Of a stretch of 64,000 bases of DNA, positions 17,950 to 26,485 are shown piece by piece; the first letter of the stretch is position 1; the number at the start of each line of letters is the position of its first letter. The notes under the pieces were generated by a model. That model saw only the letters and a list, made by a program, of their open reading frames with translations. It did not search any database and had not been told where the DNA came from. Both the position numbers and the translations under genes were made by a program. This DNA is from Rhodococcus sp. 4CII (GTDB lineage: Bacteria; Actinomycetota; Actinomycetes; Mycobacteriales; Mycobacteriaceae). Location of the stretch: contig NZ_JACCFE010000002.1 in NCBI RefSeq assembly GCF_014256275.1, forward strand, positions 2,914,001-2,978,000, in the 5' to 3' direction.

Positions 17950-18759
17950 ATGGATCTGTCGTTCGTCACCGAGATCTCGGCTCCGCGCAGCCGCGACGAC
18001 CTGCCCGCCGCCGCACCCGGAACGGCCTTCCTGGCAGGGGGCACCTGGTTGTACTCCGAGCCGCAGCCGACGGTCACCCGGCTGGTGGACCTGATCACCC
18101 TCGACTGGCCCGCGATAGCCGTCCACGACGACGAACTCGAACTCGCCGCGACGTGCACCATCGAGAACCTGTGCAACACATCATTTCCCGACGAGTGGAC
18201 GGCGGCGGACCTGTTCCGGCCGTGCGCCGAGTCCCTGGTCGCGTCGTGGAAGATCTGGCACACCGCGACGATCGGCGGCAACCTCGCGCTGGCCCTTCCC
18301 GCCGGCGCGATGATCACACTGTGCTGCGCACTCGACGCCGAACTCCTGATCTGGACCGCCGACGGTGGTGAACGACGAGTTCCGGTGGACCGGTTCGTCA
18401 CCGGCGCGGGTCGCACGGCGCTCGCGCCCGGTGAACTCATTCGCAGCATTCACCTGCCCGCCGCCGCCCTGCGGGGCCGCACGTCGCTGCGCAAGATCGC
18501 GTACTCGCCGCTCGGACGTTCCGGCGCCCTGCTCGTCGGACGCGTCGCGGCGGATGGTTTCGCGCTGACTGTCACGGCGTCCACGGTCCACCCGTTCGTG
18601 CTGCGATTTCCCGTGGTTCCCGACCCCGACGTATTGAGTCGTTCTCTGTCGGAACATATTTCCCCCGACGACTACCTGACCGACGCACACGGCGCCGCGG
18701 ACTGGCGGCGTCACGTCACGGGAGTTCTCGCCGAGGAGATCAGGAGGGAACTGGAATGA
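17950..18759 (+). CDS. xanthine dehydrogenase FAD-binding subunit
   Basis: A 269-residue FAD subunit of the xanthine dehydrogenase/CO dehydrogenase medium-chain family. The FAD loops are FLAGGTWLYSE (near residue 27) and TIGGNLALALPAGAMI (near 110). The C-terminal CO_deh_flav_C region carries RKIAYSPLGRSGALL. It sits 4 bp after the deaminase gene and overlaps the next gene by 4 bp, so the subunits are made together. Confidence 0.9.
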   Translation: MDLSFVTEISAPRSRDDLPAAAPGTAFLAGGTWLYSEPQPTVTRLVDLITLDWPAIAVHDDELELAATCTIENLCNTSFPDEWTAADLFRPCAESLVASWKIWHTATIGGNLALALPAGAMITLCCALDAELLIWTADGGERRVPVDRFVTGAGRTALAPGELIRSIHLPAAALRGRTSLRKIAYSPLGRSGALLVGRVAADGFALTVTASTVHPFVLRFPVVPDPDVLSRSLSEHISPDDYLTDAHGAADWRRHVTGVLAEEIRRELE

Positions 18760-21458
18760 AGGTAACGGTCGACGGGCAGACGGTGGATGCCGAACCCCGG
18801 CCAGGACAGTGCCTGCGTACATTCCTCCGCGAGCAGCAACGGTTCGCCGTCAAGAAGGGCTGCGACGCCGGCGACTGCGGAGCCTGTTCCGTGCTGCTCG
18901 ACGGCGCTCCGGTGCACTCGTGTGTGGTGCCGGCGCACCGCGCCGAGAACCGCGAGGTGACCACCGCGGCCGGACTCGGCAGTCCCGATCGGCTACATCC
19001 CGTGCAGCAGCAGTTCGTCGGCGCAGCCGGATTCCAGTGTGGATTCTGCACCCCGGGGATGGTGGTGACGGCGTCCGCACTCGACGACGGCCGGCGTGCC
19101 GACCTGCCACGCGCTCTGAAGGGAAACCTGTGCCGCTGCACCGGTTATCGCGCCATTCGCGACGCCGTCGGCGGGGTACGCACCACCGAACCGGACAGCG
19201 CCGGTGCGTCGTTCGGCCGCTCGATTCCCGCGCCCGCCGCCACTCGGGTGGTGTGCGGCGCGGAGCCGTACACGCTCGACGTGGCTGTCGAGGGCCTGAG
19301 CCACATCCAGATCCTCGGCAGCCCCCACGCGCACGCCCGCATCACCCGACTCGACACGTCCGCGGCGGAGCGCCTGCCCGGCGTCCACGCGGTGCTCACC
19401 CACCGCGACAGTCCCGACGTCGCCTTCTCCACCGCGCGTCACGAGTTCCGCACCGACGATCCCGACGACACCTACGTGTTCGACACGAACCTCCGGTTCC
19501 GGGGGCAGCGCGTCGCGGCAGTCGTCGCCGACTCCGTCGACATCGCCCGTCGCGCAGTGGAACTGATCGACGTCGAGTACGAAATCCTCGAACCGGTCTT
19601 CGACCCCGATCTGGCACGGCGCCCCGGCGCGCCGCTACTCCACGGAGACAAGGGTCCCGACTCCCGGATCGCCGATCCGGCGCGCAATCTGGTGGCCGAG
19701 GTGCACGGCGAAGTCGGCGACCTCGCAGCCGGACTCGCGGCGGCGCGGGCCACGGGCGCGGTGGTGCAAGGCACATGGCAGACGCAGCGCGTGCAGCACA
19801 CGCATCTCGAAACCCACTCGGCCATCGGCTGGCTCGACGACGGGCGCCTCACCCTCCGCAGCAGCACCCAGGTGCCCTTCCTCGTCCGCGACGAACTCGC
19901 CCACCTCTTCTCGCTCGACCGCGCACAGGTCCGGGTGTTCACCGCCCGCGTCGGCGGCGGCTTCGGCGCCAAGCAGGAGATGCTGGTCGAGGACCTCGTC
20001 GCCCTCGCCGTGCTGCGCACCGGCAGGCCGGTGCAGTACGAGTTCACCCGGTCCGACCAGTTCACCATCGCCCCGTGCCGGCATCCCATGCGGGTCGCGG
20101 TGAAGGTCGGGGCCGACGGCGACGGACTGCTGACGGCGCTCGCCGTCGACGTGCTCTCGGACGCCGGCGCGTACGGCAATCACTCGGTGGGGGTGATGTT
20201 CCACGGCTGCAGCGAATCCGTTGCGCTGTACCGGTCGCCGAACAAGCGGGTGGACGCGCAGGCCGTCTACACCAACAATCTGCCGTCCGGCGCGTTCCGC
20301 GGCTACGGGCTGGGCCAGGTCATCTTCGCGGTGGAGTCGGCGCTCGATCAACTGGCGACGCAACTCGGCATCGATCCGTTCGAACTGCGCCGTCGCAACG
20401 TGGTCGTTCCGGGTGACGACTTCGTCGATTTCGAGGTGGAGCACGGCGACCTCACGTACGGCAGTTACGGACTCGACCAGTGCCTCGACCTCGCGGAGAC
20501 CGCACTGCGCCGCGGCAACGACATCGATCCGCCGGACGGATCGCAGTGGCGGGTCGGTGAGGGCATGGCGGCGTCGATGATCGCGACCATTCCGCCGCGG
20601 GGCCACTTCGCGGACGTGTCCTGCACCCTCGTCGAGGGCGCCCGGTACGAACTGCGGGTGGGCACCGCCGAGTTCGGGAACGGCACCACCACCGTGCACG
20701 CTCAACTCGCGGCGTCGGCGCTGGGCACCACGGCCGACCGGATCACCGTGCTGCAATCCGACACCGACGTCGCCGGGCACGACACCGGCGCGTTCGGTTC
20801 GGCCGGCACGGTCGTCGCGGGGAAGGCGGTGCATATCGCGGGAACCCGGTTGCGGGAGCAGCTGTTCGAGGTCGCCCGCCGCATCGCGGGCGCCGACCCG
20901 GACAGCGACTGCGCGCTGACACCCGACGCGGTCGAGGTCGCCGGGCGGGTCGTCGAACTGGACAAGCTGGTGCCCGAGGGACCACTCCGCGCCGAGGGCA
21001 GGCACGACGGCACCCCCCGCTCGGTGGTGTTCAACGTGCACGCGTTCCGGGTGGCGGTCGACACCGTCACCGGGGAGGTCCGGATCCTGCAGTCGATCCA
21101 GGCGGCGGATGCCGGTACAGTCCTCAACCCGCAGCAGTGCCGCGGTCAGGTCGAGGGTGGTGTCGCCCAGGCGATCGGCACCGCGCTGTACGAGGAGATC
21201 CTGCTCGACGGTGCCGGGACCGTCCTCAACCCGCAGCTGCGCAACTATCACATCCCGCAGCTCGTGGACGTGCCGGACACCGAGGTCTATTTCGCGGACA
21301 CTTACGACGAACTGGGCCCGCACGGCGCCAAGTCGATGAGCGAGTCGCCGTACAACCCGGTCGCCCCTGCCCTGGCCAACGCCATCGCCCACGCCACGGG
21401 CGCTCGGCTTCGGCGTCTCCCGATGACCCCGGCGGCCGTCTGGCGCTCCCTCTCGTGA
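18756..21458 (+). CDS. xanthine dehydrogenase, fused 2Fe-2S and molybdopterin subunit
   Basis: A 900-residue fusion. Residues 1-80 form a plant-type 2Fe-2S domain (CDAGDCGACSVLLDG plus a later Cys). Residues 80-160 form the second 2Fe-2S domain (CGFCTPG and CRCTG). From about 165 the molybdenum-binding domains follow, with VGGGFGAKQE, PSGAFRGYGLGQ (the Arg seen in purine-oxidising members) and KSMSESP near the C-terminus, where the catalytic Glu lies. This architecture resembles single-chain aldehyde oxidoreductases, but here with a separate FAD subunit. It probably oxidises hypoxanthine/xanthine to urate. The stop codon lies in a palindromic element. Confidence 0.88.
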   Translation: MKVTVDGQTVDAEPRPGQCLRTFLREQQRFAVKKGCDAGDCGACSVLLDGAPVHSCVVPAHRAENREVTTAAGLGSPDRLHPVQQQFVGAAGFQCGFCTPGMVVTASALDDGRRADLPRALKGNLCRCTGYRAIRDAVGGVRTTEPDSAGASFGRSIPAPAATRVVCGAEPYTLDVAVEGLSHIQILGSPHAHARITRLDTSAAERLPGVHAVLTHRDSPDVAFSTARHEFRTDDPDDTYVFDTNLRFRGQRVAAVVADSVDIARRAVELIDVEYEILEPVFDPDLARRPGAPLLHGDKGPDSRIADPARNLVAEVHGEVGDLAAGLAAARATGAVVQGTWQTQRVQHTHLETHSAIGWLDDGRLTLRSSTQVPFLVRDELAHLFSLDRAQVRVFTARVGGGFGAKQEMLVEDLVALAVLRTGRPVQYEFTRSDQFTIAPCRHPMRVAVKVGADGDGLLTALAVDVLSDAGAYGNHSVGVMFHGCSESVALYRSPNKRVDAQAVYTNNLPSGAFRGYGLGQVIFAVESALDQLATQLGIDPFELRRRNVVVPGDDFVDFEVEHGDLTYGSYGLDQCLDLAETALRRGNDIDPPDGSQWRVGEGMAASMIATIPPRGHFADVSCTLVEGARYELRVGTAEFGNGTTTVHAQLAASALGTTADRITVLQSDTDVAGHDTGAFGSAGTVVAGKAVHIAGTRLREQLFEVARRIAGADPDSDCALTPDAVEVAGRVVELDKLVPEGPLRAEGRHDGTPRSVVFNVHAFRVAVDTVTGEVRILQSIQAADAGTVLNPQQCRGQVEGGVAQAIGTALYEEILLDGAGTVLNPQLRNYHIPQLVDVPDTEVYFADTYDELGPHGAKSMSESPYNPVAPALANAIAHATGARLRRLPMTPAAVWRSLS

Positions 21459-21497
21459 GGACTTGTCAACCGCGGGACGTTGATAAGTACTCACGGG
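21454..21497. repeat. palindromic AGTACTCACGGG element, copy 1
   Basis: The left arm is 21454-21470, the loop CGCGGGAC is 21471-21478 and the right arm is 21479-21495, with 15 of 17 positions paired. It begins inside the stop codon of the xanthine dehydrogenase gene (21456-21458) and encodes the C-terminal residues of the converging Nudix gene. It is very similar to copy 2 at 50043-50088. It probably acts as a bidirectional terminator. Confidence 0.7.
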
Positions 21498-21942
21498 CGC
21501 GAAGCGCAATCGGGCGCTGGCCCTTGACCAGCTTCGTCTCGGCGACGCTCACCGGGAACCAGCGGGCGTCGTCGACCTCGGGGAACTGCTGACGCTTCCC
21601 CGATCGAGGCGGCCACTCCAGTTCGAAGGTGTTGCTCCCGACGAACGTGACGTCGTCGGTCGCCTCCGCCAGGTAGACGGTGATCAGCTTGCGGGACGGC
21701 TGCTTGAACTGTCCGAGCAGGTGGTACTCGACCTCCGGCGGCGGTGCGCCGATCTCTTCCTCGTACTCGCGCAACGCGGCCGCGAAGGGATCTTCGCCGT
21801 CGACATATTCGCCCTTGGGGATCGACCACGCGGCCTCGTCCTTACGCGCCCAGTACGGTCCGCCCATGTGCACGATCCACAACTGGAGCACTCCTGCATC
21901 GTCCATGCGATACAGGAGTACTCCGGCGCTGGTGACGGTCAT
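21466..21942 (-). CDS. Nudix hydrolase
   Basis: A 158-residue Nudix protein that hydrolyses a nucleoside-diphosphate-linked substrate. The Nudix box G-x5-E-x7-REUxEExGU is complete: GEYVDGEDPFAAAL followed by REYEEEIGA. The N-terminal SAGVLLYRMDDAGVLQLWIVH and the central WSIPKGEY match the AP4A/diadenosine polyphosphate-like branch. It follows the NADH dehydrogenase gene by 9 bp on the same strand, so they form an operon. The exact substrate cannot be read from the sequence. Confidence 0.9.
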   Translation of the reverse strand: MTVTSAGVLLYRMDDAGVLQLWIVHMGGPYWARKDEAAWSIPKGEYVDGEDPFAAALREYEEEIGAPPPEVEYHLLGQFKQPSRKLITVYLAEATDDVTFVGSNTFELEWPPRSGKRQQFPEVDDARWFPVSVAETKLVKGQRPIALRAREYLSTSRG

Positions 21943-21951
21943 GGAACCAGG

Positions 21952-23256
21952 CTAAGCCGCGGCACCCTCTCGCTGGTCGGTCAGTTCGATCGACTCGATC
22001 TCCTGTGCGTAGTGGAAGTGCGGGCGGCGGTGGCCGAGGAACGAACCGAACCACGACATCACCGCGACGTACCGGTTGCGGAACCCGACCAGGTAGACGA
22101 GGTGCACGGCCAGCCACAGGAACCAGGCGAGTACACCGGTCAGCTCGATCTTGCCGACGCGGGTGATCGCGCGGAACCGGTTGATGATGGCCATGCTGCC
22201 CTTGTCCCGGTACTTGAACGGCGTTCCGAGGGCGCGCTTTCCGGTGATGATCGCCGCGACGTGCCTGCCACCCTGCATCGCGAACGGCGACTGGGCGGGG
22301 AGGTTGTTCAGCGAGGCCATGTCGCCGATCGCGAAGATGTCGTCGTAGCGGCCCACGGTCAGGTCCTCGTCGACCAGGAGGCGGCCACCGCGGCCGGTCT
22401 CACAACCGGTCCGGTCCGCGAGTACGGCGGCGAAGTCGTTGGCCTGGATGCCGGCCGACCAGATGATCGTGTCGGCCGTGAGGCGCTTCTCGAAACCGGT
22501 GCTCGGCGACGACAGCGTGGCGCCACGCTCGTCGATGTCGGTGACCATGGTGCCGAGCACCACCTCGACGCCCGCCTTCTCCAGCGAGTCCTGGGTGTAC
22601 TTGCTGAGCTTGCCGCCGAAGACCGGCAGTGTCTCGCCTGCGCCCTCGACGAGGGTGACGGTGACGTCTTCGGCCGTGATGTCGCGGAGCGACTTCTCGA
22701 AGTAGCGGCCCGCCAGTTCCTTGATCTGACCTGCAAGTTCGACACCGGTCGGGCCTGCACCGATCACGATGAAATGCAGCAGGTCGCGCCGACGCTCCGG
22801 GTCGGAGGTGGTGTGCGCCTCCTCGAAGCAGCGGACGATCTGGCGGCGCAGCCGGTCGGCGTCGGCGACGGTCTTGAGCGCGTACGTGACCTCGGCGAAC
22901 TCGTCGTGGCCGAAGTAGGCCTGCCGGGCGCCCGTCGCGGCGATGAGGCTGTCGTAGCCGATCGTGTGGCGGATGCTGCCGGCCTCGTAGACGACCTCTT
23001 TCTTGTCCGGATCGACGTCGACGACGCGGCCGAGGCGGACGTCGCCGCTGGGGTACTTGGCGAGGATCGCGCGGATCGACGGGGCGATCTCGCCGGGCGA
23101 GATGACACCGGTCGCGACCTGGTACAGGAGCGGCTGAAACAGATGTTCGGTGGTCTCGGAAATCAGCACGAACGGCGTGCCTGCCTTGCCGAGCTTCTTC
23201 GCCGCCGCGAGGGCGCCGAATCCCGATCCCACGATGACGACCTGTGTGCGATCCAC
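21952..23256 (-). CDS. ndh: type II NADH dehydrogenase
   Basis: A 434-residue non-proton-pumping NADH:quinone oxidoreductase of the inner face of the membrane. FAD-binding VVIVGSGFGALAAAKKL is at the N-terminus and NAD-binding FIVIGAGPTGVELAGQI at about residue 165. FAIGDMASLNN provides the second FAD contact. The C-terminus has the hydrophobic LTGVLAWFLWLAVHLVYLVGF anchor, whose core is WFLWLAVHL. GTG at 23256 follows a perfect TAGGAGG site. It is divergent from a LysR gene. Confidence 0.93.
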   Translation of the reverse strand: MDRTQVVIVGSGFGALAAAKKLGKAGTPFVLISETTEHLFQPLLYQVATGVISPGEIAPSIRAILAKYPSGDVRLGRVVDVDPDKKEVVYEAGSIRHTIGYDSLIAATGARQAYFGHDEFAEVTYALKTVADADRLRRQIVRCFEEAHTTSDPERRRDLLHFIVIGAGPTGVELAGQIKELAGRYFEKSLRDITAEDVTVTLVEGAGETLPVFGGKLSKYTQDSLEKAGVEVVLGTMVTDIDERGATLSSPSTGFEKRLTADTIIWSAGIQANDFAAVLADRTGCETGRGGRLLVDEDLTVGRYDDIFAIGDMASLNNLPAQSPFAMQGGRHVAAIITGKRALGTPFKYRDKGSMAIINRFRAITRVGKIELTGVLAWFLWLAVHLVYLVGFRNRYVAVMSWFGSFLGHRRPHFHYAQEIESIELTDQREGAAA

Positions 23257-23347
23257 CGAAAACCTCCTACTGCCTGAGCGTCACTTAGCGCTGCGTATGA
23301 GCTCCACATTAGGGATCGGCGAATGTTAATTGCCAGTAAGCTGGGGA

Positions 23348-23371
23348 AATCGAAATTGTGTTATCTCGATT
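23348..23371. promoter_or_regulatory. candidate LysR-type site
   Basis: AATCGA (23348-23353) and TCGATT (23366-23371) form a 6-bp dyad with an AT-rich 12-nt centre. It lies 38 bp before the lysR start and between divergent genes, the usual place for a LysR autoregulatory box. TAACCT-6 nt-ATG just before the gene looks like a leaderless promoter. Confidence 0.35.
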
Positions 23372-23408
23372 CCTCATAAGTCGTTTGAAAAGGACGTAAC
23401 CTCGAGTC

Positions 23409-24302
23409 ATGGAGTTCCGACAGCTTCGCTACTTCCTCGCGGTCGGCGAGGAGGGCAGTTTCTCGCGCGCAGCGCAACGCTGCTTCATCTCCCAGTCGGC
23501 GATCAGCCACCAGATCGCCAAACTCGAGCAGGAGTTGGGCACCACCCTGCTCGAGCGGACGACCCGCGCCACCAAGCTCACCCCCGCCGGCGAGCGCCTG
23601 ATGCCGATCGCGGCCGAAATGATGGGTCTCGAGGCGCGCGCGCTGTCGGTGGGACTCGATCCGCGCAACCGTCTGCGCATCAGCGCGAGCATGAGCTTCG
23701 CGACACAGAGCCTCGAAGCGATTTCACTTGTGCGCGAGGACTTCCCACAACTCGACATCGAATTCGTCATCAAAGACTTCACCGACCGCATGACCGCGGT
23801 CGCGTCGGGCGACGCCGATCTCGCACTGATCCGCGGCGGCGTCGATCGGCCGGGTCTCGAAACGGTGGAGTTCGGGCTGGAAGATCTGGTGATCGTCACG
23901 TCGAGCAAACATCCGCTGGCCGGGGTCTCGACCGTCGACCTGAGCGAACTGGCGCCGTACCCGCTGCTCCTTCCGCCGCGCAGCAGTCAGATCCTGATCC
24001 ACACGGTGGTCGAGGACGCGTTCCGGCAGGTCGGGCAGCGGGTGATGCTCGGACCGTCGATCCCCAGCGACCACACGGCCACCCTCGACGTCCTCACGAC
24101 ACCCCGGTCGTGGACCGTGCTGTACGCCGACACCGCGGACGCGACTCCCCGGCGAGGTTTGAGCTTTCTGCGCGAGGCCCAAGACCGGCTGCGCATCCCG
24201 GTGTGCGGCGTGGTCCGCAGCGGAACCGCGACACGACCCGAACTCACGCGCCTGTTCCGCGCGCTCGCGCAGTCGATCGCCGGGTCCGGCGGCTCGACCT
24301 AG
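23409..24302 (+). CDS. LysR-family transcriptional regulator
   Basis: A 297-residue LysR protein. The N-terminal winged helix is MEFRQLRYFLAVGEEGSFSR up to TLLERTTRATKLTPAGERL, with recognition helix SQSAISHQIAKLEQEL. A periplasmic-binding-protein-like effector domain follows from about residue 88. It is divergent from ndh and overlaps the converging hydrolase gene by 4 bp. A target could be ndh or its own gene; the effector is unknown. Confidence 0.9.
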   Translation: MEFRQLRYFLAVGEEGSFSRAAQRCFISQSAISHQIAKLEQELGTTLLERTTRATKLTPAGERLMPIAAEMMGLEARALSVGLDPRNRLRISASMSFATQSLEAISLVREDFPQLDIEFVIKDFTDRMTAVASGDADLALIRGGVDRPGLETVEFGLEDLVIVTSSKHPLAGVSTVDLSELAPYPLLLPPRSSQILIHTVVEDAFRQVGQRVMLGPSIPSDHTATLDVLTTPRSWTVLYADTADATPRRGLSFLREAQDRLRIPVCGVVRSGTATRPELTRLFRALAQSIAGSGGST

Positions 24303-25243
24303 ACGTCGATCAGCCCGTGCCGGTCGACCCAGGTCTGCACGCGGTCGAGCAGAGCGTCGGGAACCTCGAGCTGCGGGGTGTGCCCCACATCGGCCAGAAT
24401 CACGCTGTCCCACCGCGGATTTGCCGTCGCCACCTTGCGGGCGGCCGCGACCGGAACCAGGCGGTCGCGGTCACCGTGGAGCAGCAGGACGGGCTGCGTG
24501 ATCGACTGCATGACGCCGAGATATCGCCGCGGACGCGCCAGCACCCGCATCAGCGATCGGCTGGCCTGAAGGAACGCGGCATCCTCGGACGGCAATCCGC
24601 GACGGTAGCCCGTGAGTGCCGCTGCCGCGTCGAGGGAATCCTCCGACGCCCGGCTCGGATCGGCGAAGCACAGGTCGATCATGCGCTCGACCAATTGCCG
24701 GTCCGTCATCTTCCTGCCGGCGTACTGCAGGTACCGCTCCCCCACGAAGGGTGTGAAGTACATCGCGAACTGCACCGCGATCCGCGGGTCCGGGACCCGT
24801 TGCGCCACAGGCAGTGCGGGGTCGACAAGGATCAGCGCCGAGACGGTTTCGGGGTGCGCCGCCGCCTCGAACAGTGAGATCATTCCGCCCATCGAATTGC
24901 CCATGAGGATCACGGGACGGCCGACGACCTCGCGCAGGAAGCGGTGCAGCACCGTCGCGTTGGCGCCGACCCCCGTCCGGCGACGTCCGGACGGGCTGAG
25001 ACCGAAGCCCGGGAGATCGACCGTCAGCACCCGCGTGCGTTTGGCGAGGACCGGCGCGATGCGGACCCAGTTGAGGTGCGAGCCGCCGAGTCCGTGGACC
25101 ATGACGACCGGAGTGGCCCCGGTGTCTTCGCCGTACTCGACCCAGTGCACCGGTCCGTCGAGGTCGACGACGCGGCCGACGCCGCCCCAGCGGTGCGCGA
25201 ACTCCTGCTGGGCAGGTTCGCCGACTCTATTCGGATCCACCAT
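24299..25243 (-). CDS. alpha/beta hydrolase
   Basis: A 314-residue alpha/beta-hydrolase. The oxyanion segment is VMVHGLGGSHLNW, the nucleophile elbow GNSMGG (Ser near residue 115), the acid HGDRDRLVP and the His VGHTPQLE. A cap domain lies between the elbow and the acid. The start at ATG 25243 is preferred because the region upstream to 25336 overlaps the divergent MobA-like gene's promoter. The substrate is unknown; epoxide, ester and C-C bond hydrolases share this pattern. Confidence 0.85.
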   Translation of the reverse strand: MVDPNRVGEPAQQEFAHRWGGVGRVVDLDGPVHWVEYGEDTGATPVVMVHGLGGSHLNWVRIAPVLAKRTRVLTVDLPGFGLSPSGRRRTGVGANATVLHRFLREVVGRPVILMGNSMGGMISLFEAAAHPETVSALILVDPALPVAQRVPDPRIAVQFAMYFTPFVGERYLQYAGRKMTDRQLVERMIDLCFADPSRASEDSLDAAAALTGYRRGLPSEDAAFLQASRSLMRVLARPRRYLGVMQSITQPVLLLHGDRDRLVPVAAARKVATANPRWDSVILADVGHTPQLEVPDALLDRVQTWVDRHGLIDV

Positions 25244-25334
25244 GTGTCCGTCCGTTCCCGCTGTCGCCGTGTCGAGGCCACCGGCCAGTCTACGATGCCC
25301 CGCGAACTTCGCCGGGGAAAAGTAGGTTGGACGC

Positions 25335-25364
25335 ATGCGGCGCGGACCGGTGAGACCCCGATGA
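25335..25364 (+). other. possible leaderless 9-codon leader ORF
   Basis: ATG at 25335 begins MRRGPVRPR and ends at a TGA (25362-25364) that overlaps the ATG (25361) of the nucleotidyltransferase gene. TAGGTT lies 6 nt before the ATG, as in leaderless actinobacterial promoters. It would couple translation of the downstream gene, which lacks a clear ribosome binding site. This is speculative. Confidence 0.3.
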
Positions 25365-25942
25365 CGATCGGAGGCGTGCTGCTCGCCGCCGGAGCCGGAT
25401 CCCGCATGGGCATGCCCAAGGCCCTCGTCGTCGGGGCGGACGGGCAGCCGTGGCTGGAGCGTGGTGTTCGCGTGCTGACGGACGCGGGGTGCGAACCCAC
25501 CGTCGTGGTGCTCGGTGCCCGCGCAGACGAGGCCAGGACGCTACTGCCCGGTGGTGTCCCCGTGACCGTCGGGACCGCGGACGATTGGCAATCGGGACTC
25601 TCCGCGTCCCTACGCACGGGACTGGAGGTCGCGGCGACGTTCGACGACGTCGACGCCGTCGTCATCACCCTGGTCGATCTCCCCGACCTCGGCGCCGACG
25701 CCGTCCGGCGGGTGGCGTCGGTTCCGCCCGCCGACGCCCGGTCGGCCCTTCGCCAGGCCCGTTACGCCGGACGTCCGGGCCACCCCGTGCTGATCGGCCG
25801 GGACCACTGGCTCCCGTTGCGGCGCAGCCTCACCGGAGACTCCGGCGCCCGTGCATACCTCGCGGAACACGGCGCCGAGACGGTCGACTGCTCCGATCTG
25901 GGGTCGGGACGCGACGTCGATTCGCCGCGCGAACTCGGCTGA
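25361..25942 (+). CDS. MobA-like nucleotidyltransferase (MocA type)
   Basis: A 193-residue NTP-transferase of the MobA/MocA type. The nucleotide loop is LLAAGAGSRMGMPKAL, VITLVDLPDLGADAV gives the metal-binding Asp, and GRPGHPVLIGRDHW with GDSGAR is typical of molybdenum cofactor cytidylyltransferases. MocA makes the cytosine-dinucleotide cofactor used by the xanthine-oxidase family, so it may serve the xanthine dehydrogenase at 17950-21458, although it lies 4 kb away in a separate unit. Confidence 0.8.
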   Translation: MTIGGVLLAAGAGSRMGMPKALVVGADGQPWLERGVRVLTDAGCEPTVVVLGARADEARTLLPGGVPVTVGTADDWQSGLSASLRTGLEVAATFDDVDAVVITLVDLPDLGADAVRRVASVPPADARSALRQARYAGRPGHPVLIGRDHWLPLRRSLTGDSGARAYLAEHGAETVDCSDLGSGRDVDSPRELG

Positions 25943-26045
25943 CTCCCGGACGAACTGGACGCTCGTTCGATCTGACGCAACGGGCGTCCCGTTGGTCCGG
26001 CGGATGAGGGTATACGCCGCGACGTGACCGGCAGACAATGGAGTC

Positions 26046-26474
26046 ATGTCACTGGAAACGAACAAGGAATTGATCCGGCGTTTCTACACCGAGATCGACG
26101 CGGGCAACATCGACGCACTGGACGAACTCGTCGACGAGAATTACCTCGACCATTCACCCCCGCCGTTTCCCGGCCTCGACACACCGGGTCGCGAGGGATT
26201 GAAGCAGGTGTTCCGGTTGTTCTGGAGCGCCACACCGGGGTCTCATCGGGTCGAGGATCAGGTCGCCGAGGGCGACAAAGTCGTCACCCGCCTATTGTGC
26301 ACCGGAACGCACACGGGTGATCTCCCTGGTATTCCCGCGACGGGCAACCGGATGGAGATGACCGCAACCGTCATCCACCGCATCGAGAACGGTCGGATCG
26401 CGGAGAAGTGGTCGGACAAGGACGTCCTCGCCATGCTCCAGCAGCTGGGGGTGATCCCCGCCGCGGCGCGGTGA
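26046..26474 (+). CDS. SnoaL-like / ester cyclase-type protein
   Basis: A 142-residue cone-fold protein. It starts ETNKELIRRFYTEIDAGNID and has LVDENYLDHSPP, GREGLKQVFRLFW and TGTHTGDLPGIPATG followed by IHRIENGRIAEKWSDKD. This is the pattern of SnoaL-like cyclases/ester cyclase family proteins, most of unknown substrate. It stands alone, converging on an ABC transporter operon 11 bp away. Confidence 0.8.
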   Translation: MSLETNKELIRRFYTEIDAGNIDALDELVDENYLDHSPPPFPGLDTPGREGLKQVFRLFWSATPGSHRVEDQVAEGDKVVTRLLCTGTHTGDLPGIPATGNRMEMTATVIHRIENGRIAEKWSDKDVLAMLQQLGVIPAAAR

Positions 26475-26485
26475 GCGCCACACCT

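Noticed and set aside
19635..21509. 624-residue minus-strand frame
   Set aside because: It is antisense to the xanthine dehydrogenase fusion with no domain pattern.
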